11,988 nt of DNA, taken from Syntrophomonas sp. UBA4911 (GTDB taxonomy: Bacteria; Bacillota; Syntrophomonadia; Syntrophomonadales; Syntrophomonadaceae). Position numbers and translations under genes: made by a program. The number at the start of each line of letters is the position of its first letter. The stretch's first letter is position 1. Below the pieces are notes generated by a model, which was not told where the DNA came from, did no database searches, and was given only the letters and a program-made list of their open reading frames with translations. This document shows, piece by piece, positions 1 through 7,224 of the stretch. The stretch lies in assembly GCA_002398105.1 (NCBI GenBank), contig DHCD01000069.1, positions 1-11,988 on the forward strand. The letters are read 5' to 3'.

Positions 1-51
1 CCCGAAGGGAAAGCCATTTTAGTAAAACATGGTTTTAAACCTATTGAATAG
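1..51 (+). CDS. C-terminal end of a probable molybdate/tungstate-binding protein (partial)
   Basis: Frame 1 is open from the window edge and ends in TAG at 49-51, giving only 16 residues that end KHGFKPIE. Nothing in so short a piece identifies a family by itself. The call rests on context: a permease and an ATPase of the molybdate/tungstate importer type follow 78 bases downstream on the same strand, and the binding-protein gene usually stands first in such operons. Many ModA/WtpA/TupA-type binding proteins end in a short helix with a Gly-Phe near the C-terminus, which fits but is not diagnostic. The gap at 52-129 holds no ORF and no terminator-like hairpin with a T-run, so transcription probably continues into the permease. 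Confidence 0.6.
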   Translation, partial: PEGKAILVKHGFKPIE

Positions 52-129
52 CCCAGCCGTTATAACCGGAGCTACGCTGGCGGACATGACCGCACCTATT
101 TTGCAGAAATAAGCGGCAGGGAGGCTACA

Positions 130-1029
130 ATGAAGCAGCAGACAGTATTATCGGAAAAAGAAGGCGGCGGGCAGGGAGGGGATGAACCGGCGGCCGGCCA
201 AGGCAGAGGTTCCTTTAAGATAAGAAACCGGCTTTTTCAAAGCTTGGTGGGACTGATTATCCTTATATTATTTATCTTTATTTTAACTGCCCTGGCTAAT
301 ATTATATGGAAAGGCTCTGCCGGTCTGTTTTCGAGTTTGGCCAGCGCAGAAATTCGCTTTGCCATTCGTTTAAGCTTGCTTACTTCTATTACCTCAACCT
401 TGATATGTCTCGTAGTGGCATTACCGGTTGCTTATGGACTGGAGCGCTTCAGGTTTTTCGGCCAGGGATTTATCAGTGTACTGCTGGAGATACCCTTGTC
501 GCTGCCTCCCTTAGTTTCCGGGGTAGCTTTGCTTTTGTTGTTTGGAAACACCGAGTTCGGAAAAGTCCTGGCTGCAAAGGGATTACAATTTGTTTTTTCC
601 GTGAACGGAATTATCCTGGCCCAGTTTTTTATAATTGTTCCTTACATGGTAAGGGTTTTGCGTTCTACCTTTGCTGACGTCAATCCGCGTTTGGAATTTG
701 TCGCTCGCACTCTGGGCTGTTCCCAATGGGGAGCCTTTTGCCGTATTACCATGCCCCTGGCTGGAAATGGTATTGTAGCCGGACTGGTGATCAGCTGGGC
801 CCGGGCCATTGGTGAATTCGGCTGTGCCCTGATGGTGGCCGGCGCCACCAGAATGAAAACGGAGACTCTGCCGGTAGCTCTCTTCCTGAATATGTCTATT
901 GGCAATTTAGATATGGCTATGGCGGCAGCCACCTGTTTAATTGCTATATCGGTAACTGCATTATTGGTTTTTGAGATACTGGGAAAAAGAAATAAACGTG
1001 ATTCCAGGGTAAGTTTGAAGTTGGAGTAG
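130..1029 (+). CDS. Molybdate/tungstate ABC transporter permease (ModB/WtpB type)
   Basis: This is the membrane-spanning subunit of an oxyanion importer, expected in the cytoplasmic membrane paired with the ATPase encoded next. The 299-residue product has about six hydrophobic segments, the first at residues 38-57. A binding-protein-dependent permease (EAA) loop lies at about 189-216, with RTLGCS followed by the ITMPLAGNGI segment. The stretch SWARAIGEFG and the downstream TRMKTETLP are typical of molybdate/tungstate permeases and separate it from sulfate or amino-acid permeases. ATG at 130 is preceded by GGGAGG at 120-125. The first 33 residues are rich in Gly, Glu and Gln, look soluble and extend beyond the usual family start. 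The stop lies 3 bases before the ATPase start, so the two are translationally coupled. Substrate choice between molybdate and tungstate cannot be read from the sequence. Confidence 0.9.
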   Translation: MKQQTVLSEKEGGGQGGDEPAAGQGRGSFKIRNRLFQSLVGLIILILFIFILTALANIIWKGSAGLFSSLASAEIRFAIRLSLLTSITSTLICLVVALPVAYGLERFRFFGQGFISVLLEIPLSLPPLVSGVALLLLFGNTEFGKVLAAKGLQFVFSVNGIILAQFFIIVPYMVRVLRSTFADVNPRLEFVARTLGCSQWGAFCRITMPLAGNGIVAGLVISWARAIGEFGCALMVAGATRMKTETLPVALFLNMSIGNLDMAMAAATCLIAISVTALLVFEILGKRNKRDSRVSLKLE

Positions 1030-1032
1030 CAA

Positions 1033-2076
1033 ATGATTCGCTTAAATAATATATCCAAACATCTGGGTGCATTCAATCTGAAGAACATCAGTGTAAATAT
1101 TGCTAAGAATGAATATTTCATCATATTGGGTCCTACTGGTACCGGTAAAACCGTTATTCTGGAGTTGATCGCCGGCATGTACCTTCCCGACGGGGGCGAG
1201 ATCTGGATAAATGGCGAAAATGTAACTTACAAGTATCCGGAGGAACGCGGTATAGGTTTTGTATACCAGGATTATATGCTGTTCCCTCATCTTACCGTAG
1301 AGGATAATATTCTTTTTGGACTCAAGATAAAAAAGGTCTCCCGGGAGTTAATGAGAATGCGGCGGGATGAGATAACTGATATGCTGGGGATAAAAACGCT
1401 GCTCCGCCGCTATCCCACTACCCTGAGCGGGGGAGAACAGCAGCGGGTGGCAATTGCCCGGGCTCTGATTACCCGGCCGAGGGTCCTGTTGCTGGATGAA
1501 CCTTTGAGTGCCCTGGACCCGCGCAGCCGTGAGCTTTTCCGGCAGGAGTTAAAAAACATCCACCAGCAGATAAAAACCACTACCATTCATGTTACCCATG
1601 ATTTTAATGAGGCCCTGGTTCTGGCTGATCGGGTAGGGGTTATGAACGAGGGGGAAATGGTGCAGATTGGTATCCCGGAAGAGGTTTTTCAGAAGCCGGA
1701 TTCCGAGTTTGTAGCCCGATTTGTAGGGATAGACAATATTTATGAAGGTGAAATCGTAGCCCGGGGAGAAGACAAATGGGTTGCTCTGGATAACCATCTG
1801 CTGCGGGTAGATTCAAATCTTAACGGAAAAGTACGGGTGACCATACGTCCCGAAGACATAATAATCGCACGGGAGGCCAAGGCCGGCAACGTGTATAATG
1901 CGGTTAAGGGGATAATAGTCGCTATTATCCCTCAGGGCTCCTCCTATAAAATTGTGCTGGATGCGGGTATATCCATAGTTGCACTGGTTACCCGGCAGAC
2001 CGCAGGGGAACTTTACCTGCAGGAGGGCCAGCCGGTCTGGGCGGTTTTTAAAGCCGGCGCGGTTCATACATTTTAA
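1033..2076 (+). CDS. Molybdate/tungstate ABC transporter ATP-binding protein (ModC/WtpC type)
   Basis: This ATPase powers the importer. The nucleotide-binding domain covers about residues 1-235: Walker A GPTGTGKT at 33-40, Q-loop glutamine at 79 (VYQDY), ABC signature LSGGEQQ at 131-137, Walker B VLLLDEP at 151-157, D-loop SALD at 159-162 and switch histidine 189 (VTHD). The remaining roughly 110 residues form a C-terminal accessory region with the IRPEDI motif near residue 271, consistent with a TOBE-like oxyanion-sensing domain as in ModC, WtpC and CysA. Total length, 347 residues, is normal for the group. Start ATG at 1033 is 3 bases after the permease stop. GGAG at 1023-1026 inside the permease end can serve as ribosome binding site. 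A sulfate or iron transporter ATPase would look similar; the adjacent permease decides for molybdate/tungstate. Confidence 0.9.
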   Translation: MIRLNNISKHLGAFNLKNISVNIAKNEYFIILGPTGTGKTVILELIAGMYLPDGGEIWINGENVTYKYPEERGIGFVYQDYMLFPHLTVEDNILFGLKIKKVSRELMRMRRDEITDMLGIKTLLRRYPTTLSGGEQQRVAIARALITRPRVLLLDEPLSALDPRSRELFRQELKNIHQQIKTTTIHVTHDFNEALVLADRVGVMNEGEMVQIGIPEEVFQKPDSEFVARFVGIDNIYEGEIVARGEDKWVALDNHLLRVDSNLNGKVRVTIRPEDIIIAREAKAGNVYNAVKGIIVAIIPQGSSYKIVLDAGISIVALVTRQTAGELYLQEGQPVWAVFKAGAVHTF

Positions 2077-2085
2077 TTCCGGACT

Positions 2086-2118
2086 TCTGCCGCCGGGGGC
2101 AAAGTTATCTGCCGCCGG
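2086..2118. repeat. Two copies of an 11-bp GC-rich direct repeat
   Basis: The 11-mer TCTGCCGCCGG occurs at 2086-2096 and again at 2108-2118, a period of 22 bp, just after the transporter ATPase stop codon. The period is about two helical turns, so a paired protein-binding site is imaginable, but with two short GC-rich copies chance is equally possible. Confidence 0.35.
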
Positions 2119-2192
2119 CTCCGGGCAGGAATATTACATCGAATGTTCCGGTTGGCCAGGTAAAAACTTTAGTTCAAATAAATAACCGCTTT

Positions 2193-2228
2193 AATAACCA
2201 GCCTGATTCGTTAACCGGGCTGGTTATT
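2193..2228 (+). terminator. Hairpin after the transporter operon, likely terminator without a strong T-run
   Basis: AATAACCAGCC at 2193-2203 pairs perfectly with GGCTGGTTATT at 2218-2228 (11 bp, 14-base loop). It lies between the ABC ATPase gene and the next gene. The bases after it (GTATATAATAGG) are not a T-run, so intrinsic termination may be inefficient. Confidence 0.55.
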
Positions 2229-2237
2229 GTATATAAT
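2211..2237 (+). promoter_or_regulatory. Possible promoter for the pseudouridine synthase gene
   Basis: A perfect -10 hexamer TATAAT lies at 2232-2237, about 33 bases before the start codon of the next gene. No good -35 sits at the ideal distance; TTAACC at 2211-2216 with a 15-bp spacer is the nearest weak candidate. The -35 side overlaps the loop and right arm of the upstream hairpin. Confidence 0.4.
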
Positions 2238-2269
2238 AGGATTACGTCGACTAAAGCAGGGAGGATCAT

Positions 2270-3181
2270 ATGAAACCATATAGCAGGAAAAACCGTTATA
2301 AAGCGGAGCAGCGGCGGCCTACCCGTCTCCCCGTAACTGAACCCGGGGAATTAATGAAGTTTCTTATTGCCAGGCTGCCTGATAAAGGCCGCAATAATAT
2401 TAAATCATTGTTGACTCACCGTCAGATAATGGTGGATGGGCAGGTAGTTACCCAGTATAATCATCCTTTAGCGGCGGGACAGGAGGTAATTATCAACTGG
2501 TCCCTGGTCAGGGATGAAAAGCCGGGCCGGGGCCCCCGGATTTTATATGAAGACCGGGATATCATTATTATTGATAAGCCGGCAGGGCTGCTGTCCATGG
2601 CTTCAGATAAAGAAAAAGAGCGTACTGCCTACCACCAGTTGACCGACTATGTTCGGTTAAATGATCCGGAAAAGCGAATATTTATTGTTCATCGGCTGGA
2701 TCAGGATACTTCCGGGGTAATGCTTTTTGCCAAAAGTGAAGCAGTAAAACGTTCTTTGCAGGACAACTGGAAAGAGGCAATAGTGGATCGGGCTTATGTA
2801 GCAGTGGTGGAAGGGCGGATAGATAGAACCGAAGGCGTGGTCAAATCCTGGTTAAAAGAGACCAAAACCCGGCTGGTTTACTCCAGTTCCGTACCCGGAG
2901 ACGGACAGGAAGCGATAACCCGCTATAAAGTGCTGCAGGCAGGCGCCAGGTATTCTCTGCTGGAAATAAGGCTGGAGACAGGACGTAAGAATCAGATCCG
3001 GGTTCATATGAAAGATATGGGTCATAGTATCATAGGGGATAAAAAGTATGGCGCCGTTGCCAACCCTATTGGCCGATTAGGCCTGCATGCTCACATTCTG
3101 GCCTTTTATCATCCGGTAAACGGTGAATTGATGCGTTTTGAAACCGAAGTGCCGAAAAATTTTACCGGCCTGTTTAAATAA
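2270..3181 (+). CDS. RluA-family RNA pseudouridine synthase with S4 domain
   Basis: The enzyme converts specific uridines in rRNA (or tRNA) to pseudouridine in the cytoplasm. Residues about 26-76 form an S4 RNA-binding domain, including the segment NIKSLLTHRQIMVDGQVV. The catalytic domain starts near residue 90 with ILYEDRDIIIIDKPAGL, and the family signature HRLDQDTSG is at 141-149, giving Asp144 as the predicted nucleophile. The later motifs GRKNQIRVHM and GDKKYGA are also typical of RluA/RluD-type enzymes. Length, 303 residues, is normal. ATG at 2270 has GGGAGG at 2260-2264 and neighbouring bases in front at good spacing. The first 20 residues are very basic. It appears to be monocistronic and runs convergently towards the helicase gene. 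The exact target uridine cannot be told from sequence. Confidence 0.93.
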   Translation: MKPYSRKNRYKAEQRRPTRLPVTEPGELMKFLIARLPDKGRNNIKSLLTHRQIMVDGQVVTQYNHPLAAGQEVIINWSLVRDEKPGRGPRILYEDRDIIIIDKPAGLLSMASDKEKERTAYHQLTDYVRLNDPEKRIFIVHRLDQDTSGVMLFAKSEAVKRSLQDNWKEAIVDRAYVAVVEGRIDRTEGVVKSWLKETKTRLVYSSSVPGDGQEAITRYKVLQAGARYSLLEIRLETGRKNQIRVHMKDMGHSIIGDKKYGAVANPIGRLGLHAHILAFYHPVNGELMRFETEVPKNFTGLFK

Positions 3182-3185
3182 TAAA

Positions 3186-3291
3186 GGCAGGGAAGTCCGA
3201 GACTGCTGAAAAAGTACCCAAAATTACGCCAGTATATTATACATACCCGTTTACCAGATAGAATTTTTCAGCGGTCTTGGAAATCCCTGCC
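3186..3291. repeat. 28-bp imperfect inverted repeat around a 50-base centre, between convergent genes
   Basis: The left arm 3186-3213 (starts GGCAGGGAAGTCC, ends CTGCTGAAAAA) pairs with the right arm 3264-3291 (starts TTTTTCAGCGG, ends AATCCCTGCC). Of 28 positions, 24 are Watson-Crick pairs, two are G-T wobbles and two adjacent positions mismatch. The 50-base centre (3214-3263) has no ORF. It fills nearly all the space between the pseudouridine synthase stop (3181) and the helicase stop (3301). As RNA from either strand it would fold into a long stem, so it may stop or stabilise both convergent transcripts. Terminal-inverted-repeat form and a length of about 106 bp would equally fit a small non-autonomous transposable element (MITE). 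No clear target-site duplication is seen at the edges. Confidence 0.75.
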
Positions 3292-3300
3292 CCGGTGGTA

Positions 3301-4728
3301 TCAGTAACCTCTGGGGTTCGGCCTTTTTGGTTTTCTGGAATTACGCGAGGCATTTTTCCCATAGGACCTTTTAGTACGGTTACCGGTATAGGGTTCTTTA
3401 ACTTTAATCGGGGGCGCCTCCGACAGCATCTGGGAGGAACTGTTATCATCCGGCTGCCGGGTGATAAGCTTAAGCGCCGCCGATAGCAGAGTAATAGAAT
3501 CATGCTCCTGCAGCAAGCTTTCCGCCAGTTTTTTATACTGCCCTATATCTTCATTTTCTACTGCAGCGAGAAGATTTTCCATGCCCAGGCGCTGTAATCC
3601 GGCTAGAGCGTCGTTAACAGTCGGTACCGGCTGACGCTTTATCTTTTGCCGCGTAAATTGCTCTATATATTTCAGATGACCGATTTCTCTCGGGGTAACC
3701 AGGGTGATGGCTTTACCGGTTTCTCCCGCCCGCCCCGTTCGTCCGATACGGTGTACATAGCTTTCCGGATCCTGGGGAATATCAAAGTTGTAAATATGGG
3801 TAACGCCGGTAATATCCAGACCTCGAGCTGCTACATCGGTAGCTATGAGCAATTCGGTCATGCCTGACTTGAAGCGCTGCATTATGATCTCTCTTCTGCT
3901 CTGGGTCAGATCACCGTGAATGCCTTCGGCAGAATACCCGCGTTTATTTAAGGACTCGCTGATTTCATCCACCCGGCGCTTGGTACGGCCAAAGACGATT
4001 GCCAGATCGGGATTCTCAATATCCAGCAGGCGGCAGAGTACATCGAATTTCTGGCTTTCGGGAGTCTCAATATAAAACTGCGTAATATGGGATACTGTTA
4101 CTTCCTGGGGCTTAATATGAATCATTTCCGGATTATTCATGAATTGACCGGCCAAAGTCTGAATATGCGGCGGGATGGTAGCCGAGAACAGAAGATTCTG
4201 CCTTTCGGCCGGCATCTGCTGCAAAATAACCTCAATATCCTCTCTAAAGCCCATATTAAGCATCTCATCAGCCTCATCCAGAACCACCATTTTGACCTGC
4301 TGCAGGCGGATAGTCTTTCTGCGCATGTGATCCATAAGTCGTCCCGGAGTACCGACTATGATAGGGGGACGGTTTTTAAGGGATTTGATCTGGCGTTCAA
4401 TCTCTTGTCCTCCATAAATGGGAAGTGCGCGGATTCCCTTATACTGTCCGATGCGGTTGAGTTCTTCCGCCACCTGAATAGCCAGTTCCCGGGTGGGAGT
4501 AATAACAATACCCTGGATCCGGTCTGATTCCCGGTCGCATTTCTCAATCAGAGGGATGCCATAGGCTGCCGTTTTTCCTGTTCCTGTCTGTGCTCTCCCT
4601 ATAACATCTCGACCTGCCAAAGCCAATGGGATGGTTTCTTTTTGTACGGGAGTTGTTTCTTCAAACCCCATGTCGCTCAGGGCTTTAATGATTTGAGGGT
4701 CAATGTTCAGTTGTTCAAATGTTATCAA
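3301..4728 (-). CDS. DEAD-box ATP-dependent RNA helicase (CshA-like)
   Basis: An ATP-dependent RNA unwinding enzyme, probably acting in ribosome assembly, RNA decay or cold response as B. subtilis CshA does. Numbering from the TTG start (475 residues): Q-motif GFEETTPVQ at 21-29, motif I AQTGTGKT at 46-53, Ia PTRELA at 78-83, Ib TPGR at 127-130, II DEAD at 151-154, III SAT at 182-184, then motif V ATDVAARGLD and motif VI HRIGRTGR. The tail is strongly basic (TKRSYGKNASRNSRKPKRPN), typical of RNA-binding tails in CshA-type helicases. An in-frame ATG at 4774-4776 would add 16 residues. TTG at 4726-4728 is preferred because AAGGGGAA stands about 10 bases before it, the ATG has no good ribosome binding site, and relatives begin with the equivalent of ITFEQLNI. 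It is the only minus-strand gene in the window. Confidence 0.92.
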   Translation of the reverse strand: MITFEQLNIDPQIIKALSDMGFEETTPVQKETIPLALAGRDVIGRAQTGTGKTAAYGIPLIEKCDRESDRIQGIVITPTRELAIQVAEELNRIGQYKGIRALPIYGGQEIERQIKSLKNRPPIIVGTPGRLMDHMRRKTIRLQQVKMVVLDEADEMLNMGFREDIEVILQQMPAERQNLLFSATIPPHIQTLAGQFMNNPEMIHIKPQEVTVSHITQFYIETPESQKFDVLCRLLDIENPDLAIVFGRTKRRVDEISESLNKRGYSAEGIHGDLTQSRREIIMQRFKSGMTELLIATDVAARGLDITGVTHIYNFDIPQDPESYVHRIGRTGRAGETGKAITLVTPREIGHLKYIEQFTRQKIKRQPVPTVNDALAGLQRLGMENLLAAVENEDIGQYKKLAESLLQEHDSITLLSAALKLITRQPDDNSSSQMLSEAPPIKVKEPYTGNRTKRSYGKNASRNSRKPKRPNPRGY

Positions 4729-4825
4729 GTTAATATAGTTCCCCTTTTCTGCAAATTTCCAAAGCTGTAATACCATTACTTTTACCAGCCCGAGGGCAAG
4801 AAATACAGATAAAAGTATTAAGTTG

Positions 4826-4855
4826 ATTATAGATGATAATATATCGAAACCACAA
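4826..4855 (-). promoter_or_regulatory. Probable promoter of the helicase gene
   Basis: On the minus strand, TTGTGG (4855-4850) and a perfect TATAAT (4831-4826) are separated by 18 bp. Transcription would start near 4819, leaving a leader of roughly 90 bases before the TTG start. It points away from the SRP RNA promoter on the other strand. Confidence 0.55.
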
Positions 4856-4891
4856 TGCAGCTTGGGATTCTATCTGGAAAAGTTCTACAGC

Positions 4892-4920
4892 TTGCAAATC
4901 AGGGGAAAAGCAGGTACAAT
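4892..4920 (+). promoter_or_regulatory. Promoter of the SRP RNA gene
   Basis: TTGCAA at 4892-4897 and TACAAT at 4915-4920 are 17 bp apart, close to the vegetative sigma-A consensus. The expected start near 4927 is about 20 bases before the mature SRP RNA 5' end, consistent with a short processed leader. Confidence 0.75.
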
Positions 4921-4945
4921 AAATTAGCTATTAGAAGAGAAAGAT

Positions 4946-5217
4946 TTGCCGTGCTAGATGGGGAATTAGCGGTGCCCTGTAACCTGCAACCCGCTACAGC
5001 AGGGTCGAATTCCTGAGCCGAGGGTCTATCCTGTAAGGTCTGGCTTGAGTAAGTGGCTGAGAAGTTTGGGTCCGGCGCAACGGGACATCTTGAACCGTGT
5101 CAGGTCCGGAAGGAAGCAGCACTAAGGGATTAATCCCGTGTGACGCAGGGCAGCCTGAATGGAGTTAACTGTTCAAGTAACGCTTGGGGGGTATTCTCGA
5201 AGCCAGGTGCACGGCAA
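4946..5217 (+). ncRNA. ffs: Signal recognition particle RNA, large (Gram-positive) type
   Basis: The RNA scaffold of the signal recognition particle binds Ffh and targets nascent membrane and secreted proteins. The ends pair: TTGCCGTGC at 4946-4954 with GCACGGCAA at 5209-5217. The Alu domain follows the 5' end, with the conserved segments GGTGCCCTGTAACC (4971 onward) and GCAGGGTCGAATTCCTG (4999 onward). The Ffh-binding domain IV hairpin is recognisable by GTCAGGTCCGGAAGGAAGCA from about 5099. The length of about 272 bases matches the large SRP RNA of Bacillus and Clostridia, not the 114-base enterobacterial 4.5S RNA. It lies directly upstream of dnaX, as scr does in B. subtilis. The ends are taken from the terminal stem and may differ by a few bases. 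Confidence 0.95.
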
Positions 5218-5238
5218 TTTAATTTTGTAAAATTATAA

Positions 5239-5263
5239 AGCAGGTTAAACCTGCTCTTTTTGT
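5239..5263 (+). terminator. Rho-independent terminator of the SRP RNA
   Basis: AGCAGGT (5239-5245), loop TAA and ACCTGCT (5249-5255) form a 7-bp hairpin followed by CTTTTTGT. It lies 21 bases after the SRP RNA 3' end and before dnaX. Confidence 0.85.
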
Positions 5264-5336
5264 ATTATCCGGCAGGAAAGAACGCTGTAAATCAAGAACT
5301 CTTGGTTATAGCATCTGGCTGAAAGGAAGAGATATT

Positions 5337-6824
5337 ATGGCTTACCTGGCATTGTACCGTGCCTGGCGTCCGCAACGTTTTTCCGAAGTGGTAGGGCAGG
5401 AAAAAACCGTTACCGCCCTTCGCAATGCTATAAAAGAAGGACGCCTGACCCATGCCTATCTTTTTTCTGGCCCCCGGGGAACCGGAAAGACCAGCATTGC
5501 TAAAATTGTGGCCAAGGCGCTTAATTGCGAGCAGCTTGAGGAGGGAGAACCCTGTAACTCCTGCTCCTCCTGTATGGATATAAATAACGGCAATTTCATG
5601 GATGTCATTGAAATTGATGCTGCCTCCAACCGGGGTATAGATGAAATCAGGGACCTGAGGGAAAAGGTAAGGGTCCTGCCGGCCCAGGGCAAGAAAAAGG
5701 TATATATAATTGATGAAGTCCACATGCTCACCACCGAGGCTTTTAACGCCCTGCTGAAAACCCTGGAGGAACCCCCCGATTCCGTCATATTTATTTTGGC
5801 TACTACCGAGCCGCAGAAGATTCCGGATACTATTCGGTCCCGCTGCCAGTCTTACAGCTTCCGGCGCCTGACCGGACCGGAGATACTTAACCGGTTGCAG
5901 CAGGTAGCCGACAATGACGGCATAGAACTGGACCGGGAAGCAGGCCGGCTTATTGCCCGGCGTGCCAATGGCGGCCTGCGCGACGCCCTCAGTACTCTGG
6001 ATCAAATCTATTCTTACAAAGGCAACATAATCGGTAAGGAAGATGTGCTGGATGTATTAGGTTTAGTAGATGAATTGTATCTGGCCCGGCTGATGGAAAA
6101 GGTGCTGGAGCAGGACACGGCTGACATAATAGCGATGCTGGCAGCGGCGCTGGGGGAGGGAAAAGAAGCCCAGCAGCTGGCGCGGGAGGTCTCCCTTTAT
6201 TTAAGGGACTTGCTCTTATACACGGTACTGGGTGATGAAGCCGATTTTATAGTGGTAACTGAATCGGCTCGGCCATCTCTGGAGCAACAGAAGTCCAGGG
6301 CGGAGCGGGGGCAAATTTTGCAGGCTCTGCGCTTAATGATGGATACGGCTGATAAATTGAGGTTCAGCGAAGGCAATCGTTTTATTCTCGAAATAGCCTT
6401 TTTGCAGATGGCCGAGATTTTCACCAGAGTGGAGGCCAAGCCCCGGCAGGTACAGGCAGAAGTCAGGTCTGCCCGGCCCGGCGGGAAAAGTGATAAGGGG
6501 GATGCCCGGGAGATGCTGTGGAACCGTCTGTTAGCCGGGGTCAAAGAACAAAAGGTTCCTACCCATGCCCTGCTGTCCCAGGGGAAACTGCTGGGAGCAC
6601 GTGATGATGTTCTCTATATAGGCTATAAAAAAGGATACCGTTTCCATAAAGAACGTATGGAGGAGAAGCCCAATCGTGAACTGGTGGAAAGTGTAGCCCG
6701 GGATATATTAAAAAAAGATGTGCAAATAGAGTTTATTTTCCTGGACGATGAACAATATAATGATATTATTGTGAAAAAAGCCATTGAATATTTTGGGGAG
6801 GATATCGTAGAAATAAAGGATTAG
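5337..6824 (+). CDS. dnaX: DNA polymerase III subunit gamma/tau
   Basis: The AAA+ subunit of the clamp loader, which with delta and delta-prime loads the beta sliding clamp at the replication fork. Walker A GPRGTGKT is at 45-52 and Walker B IIDEVH at 124-129. Zinc-binding cysteines are at 64, 73, 76 and 79, and the arginine-finger motif SRC is at 168-170. The N-terminal ALYRAWRPQRFSEVVGQE is the family hallmark. Domain III follows to about residue 365, and a C-terminal tau-like part runs to 495; B. subtilis DnaX is longer (about 563), mainly in this linker region. ATG at 5337 follows AAAGGAAGAG at good spacing. The next gene starts 13 bases after the stop, so the two are co-transcribed. An A7 run in slippery register lies near the 3' end (6710-6716). 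Confidence 0.97.
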   Translation: MAYLALYRAWRPQRFSEVVGQEKTVTALRNAIKEGRLTHAYLFSGPRGTGKTSIAKIVAKALNCEQLEEGEPCNSCSSCMDINNGNFMDVIEIDAASNRGIDEIRDLREKVRVLPAQGKKKVYIIDEVHMLTTEAFNALLKTLEEPPDSVIFILATTEPQKIPDTIRSRCQSYSFRRLTGPEILNRLQQVADNDGIELDREAGRLIARRANGGLRDALSTLDQIYSYKGNIIGKEDVLDVLGLVDELYLARLMEKVLEQDTADIIAMLAAALGEGKEAQQLAREVSLYLRDLLLYTVLGDEADFIVVTESARPSLEQQKSRAERGQILQALRLMMDTADKLRFSEGNRFILEIAFLQMAEIFTRVEAKPRQVQAEVRSARPGGKSDKGDAREMLWNRLLAGVKEQKVPTHALLSQGKLLGARDDVLYIGYKKGYRFHKERMEEKPNRELVESVARDILKKDVQIEFIFLDDEQYNDIIVKKAIEYFGEDIVEIKD

Positions 6825-6837
6825 GAGGAATGAATCA

Positions 6838-7164
6838 ATGAAATTCAACCCTGGCGGCGGATCTATGAACAAAATGATGAAACAAGCCAAGCAGGTACAG
6901 GAACAGATTATAAAAATGCAGGAGGAGCTGAAGCAAAGGGAAATTGAAGCCACTGCCGGCGGTGGGGCGATTACCGTTAGAGTAAACGGCAAACAGGAAT
7001 TGCTCTCCATAAAAATCAGCCCCGAAGTAGTAGACTCGGAAGACATTGAGATGCTGGAAGATTTGGTTATGGCTGCCGTCAATGAGGGAATCCGGCAGTC
7101 CCAGGAAATGGTCTCCACGGAAATGGCAAAAATCACCGGCGGCTTCAACATCCCCGGACTATAA
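6838..7164 (+). CDS. ybaB: YbaB/EbfC family nucleoid-associated protein
   Basis: A small DNA-binding protein that forms dimers and associates with the nucleoid; its precise role in Firmicutes is not settled. The 108 residues open with a Gly-rich and Met/Lys-rich segment (GGGSMNKMMKQAKQ), followed by a long helix (VQEQIIKMQEELKQRE, residues about 20-36). A conserved beta region has AGGGAITVRVNGKQEL, and the C-terminus is KITGGFNIPGL, all family features. Length is typical (100-115). ATG at 6838 has AGGAGG at 6823-6828, which overlaps the region right after the dnaX stop. The position between dnaX and recR is conserved in many bacteria, from Escherichia coli (ybaB) to B. subtilis (yaaK). Confidence 0.95.
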   Translation: MKFNPGGGSMNKMMKQAKQVQEQIIKMQEELKQREIEATAGGGAITVRVNGKQELLSIKISPEVVDSEDIEMLEDLVMAAVNEGIRQSQEMVSTEMAKITGGFNIPGL

Positions 7165-7224
7165 GCCATATTATTAACCACAGATTACACACGCAAGACG
7201 CCTATTTCCTGAGGAGGACCCAAA

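Noticed and set aside
52..129. Possible regulatory RNA between the binding-protein end and the permease
   Set aside because: Only short 4-bp stems such as GCGG/CCGC are seen. The gap is too short and lacks the conserved features of a Moco/Tuco riboswitch.
642..1178. A 178-codon minus-strand ORF opposite the ABC permease
   Set aside because: It is antisense to well-supported genes on the plus strand and spans their junction; its translation looks like a mirror of a conserved coding frame.
1979..2185. A 68-codon plus-strand ORF across the end of the transporter ATPase gene
   Set aside because: Most of it overlaps the ATPase gene in another frame, it has no ribosome binding site, and its sequence has no recognisable pattern.
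4087..4527. A 146-codon plus-strand ORF opposite the helicase
   Set aside because: It is antisense to the DEAD-box core motifs and has no support of its own.
5292..6005. A 237-codon minus-strand ORF opposite dnaX
   Set aside because: It lies fully against the most conserved part of dnaX and has no ribosome binding site or domain; GC-rich codon use in dnaX explains the long open frame.
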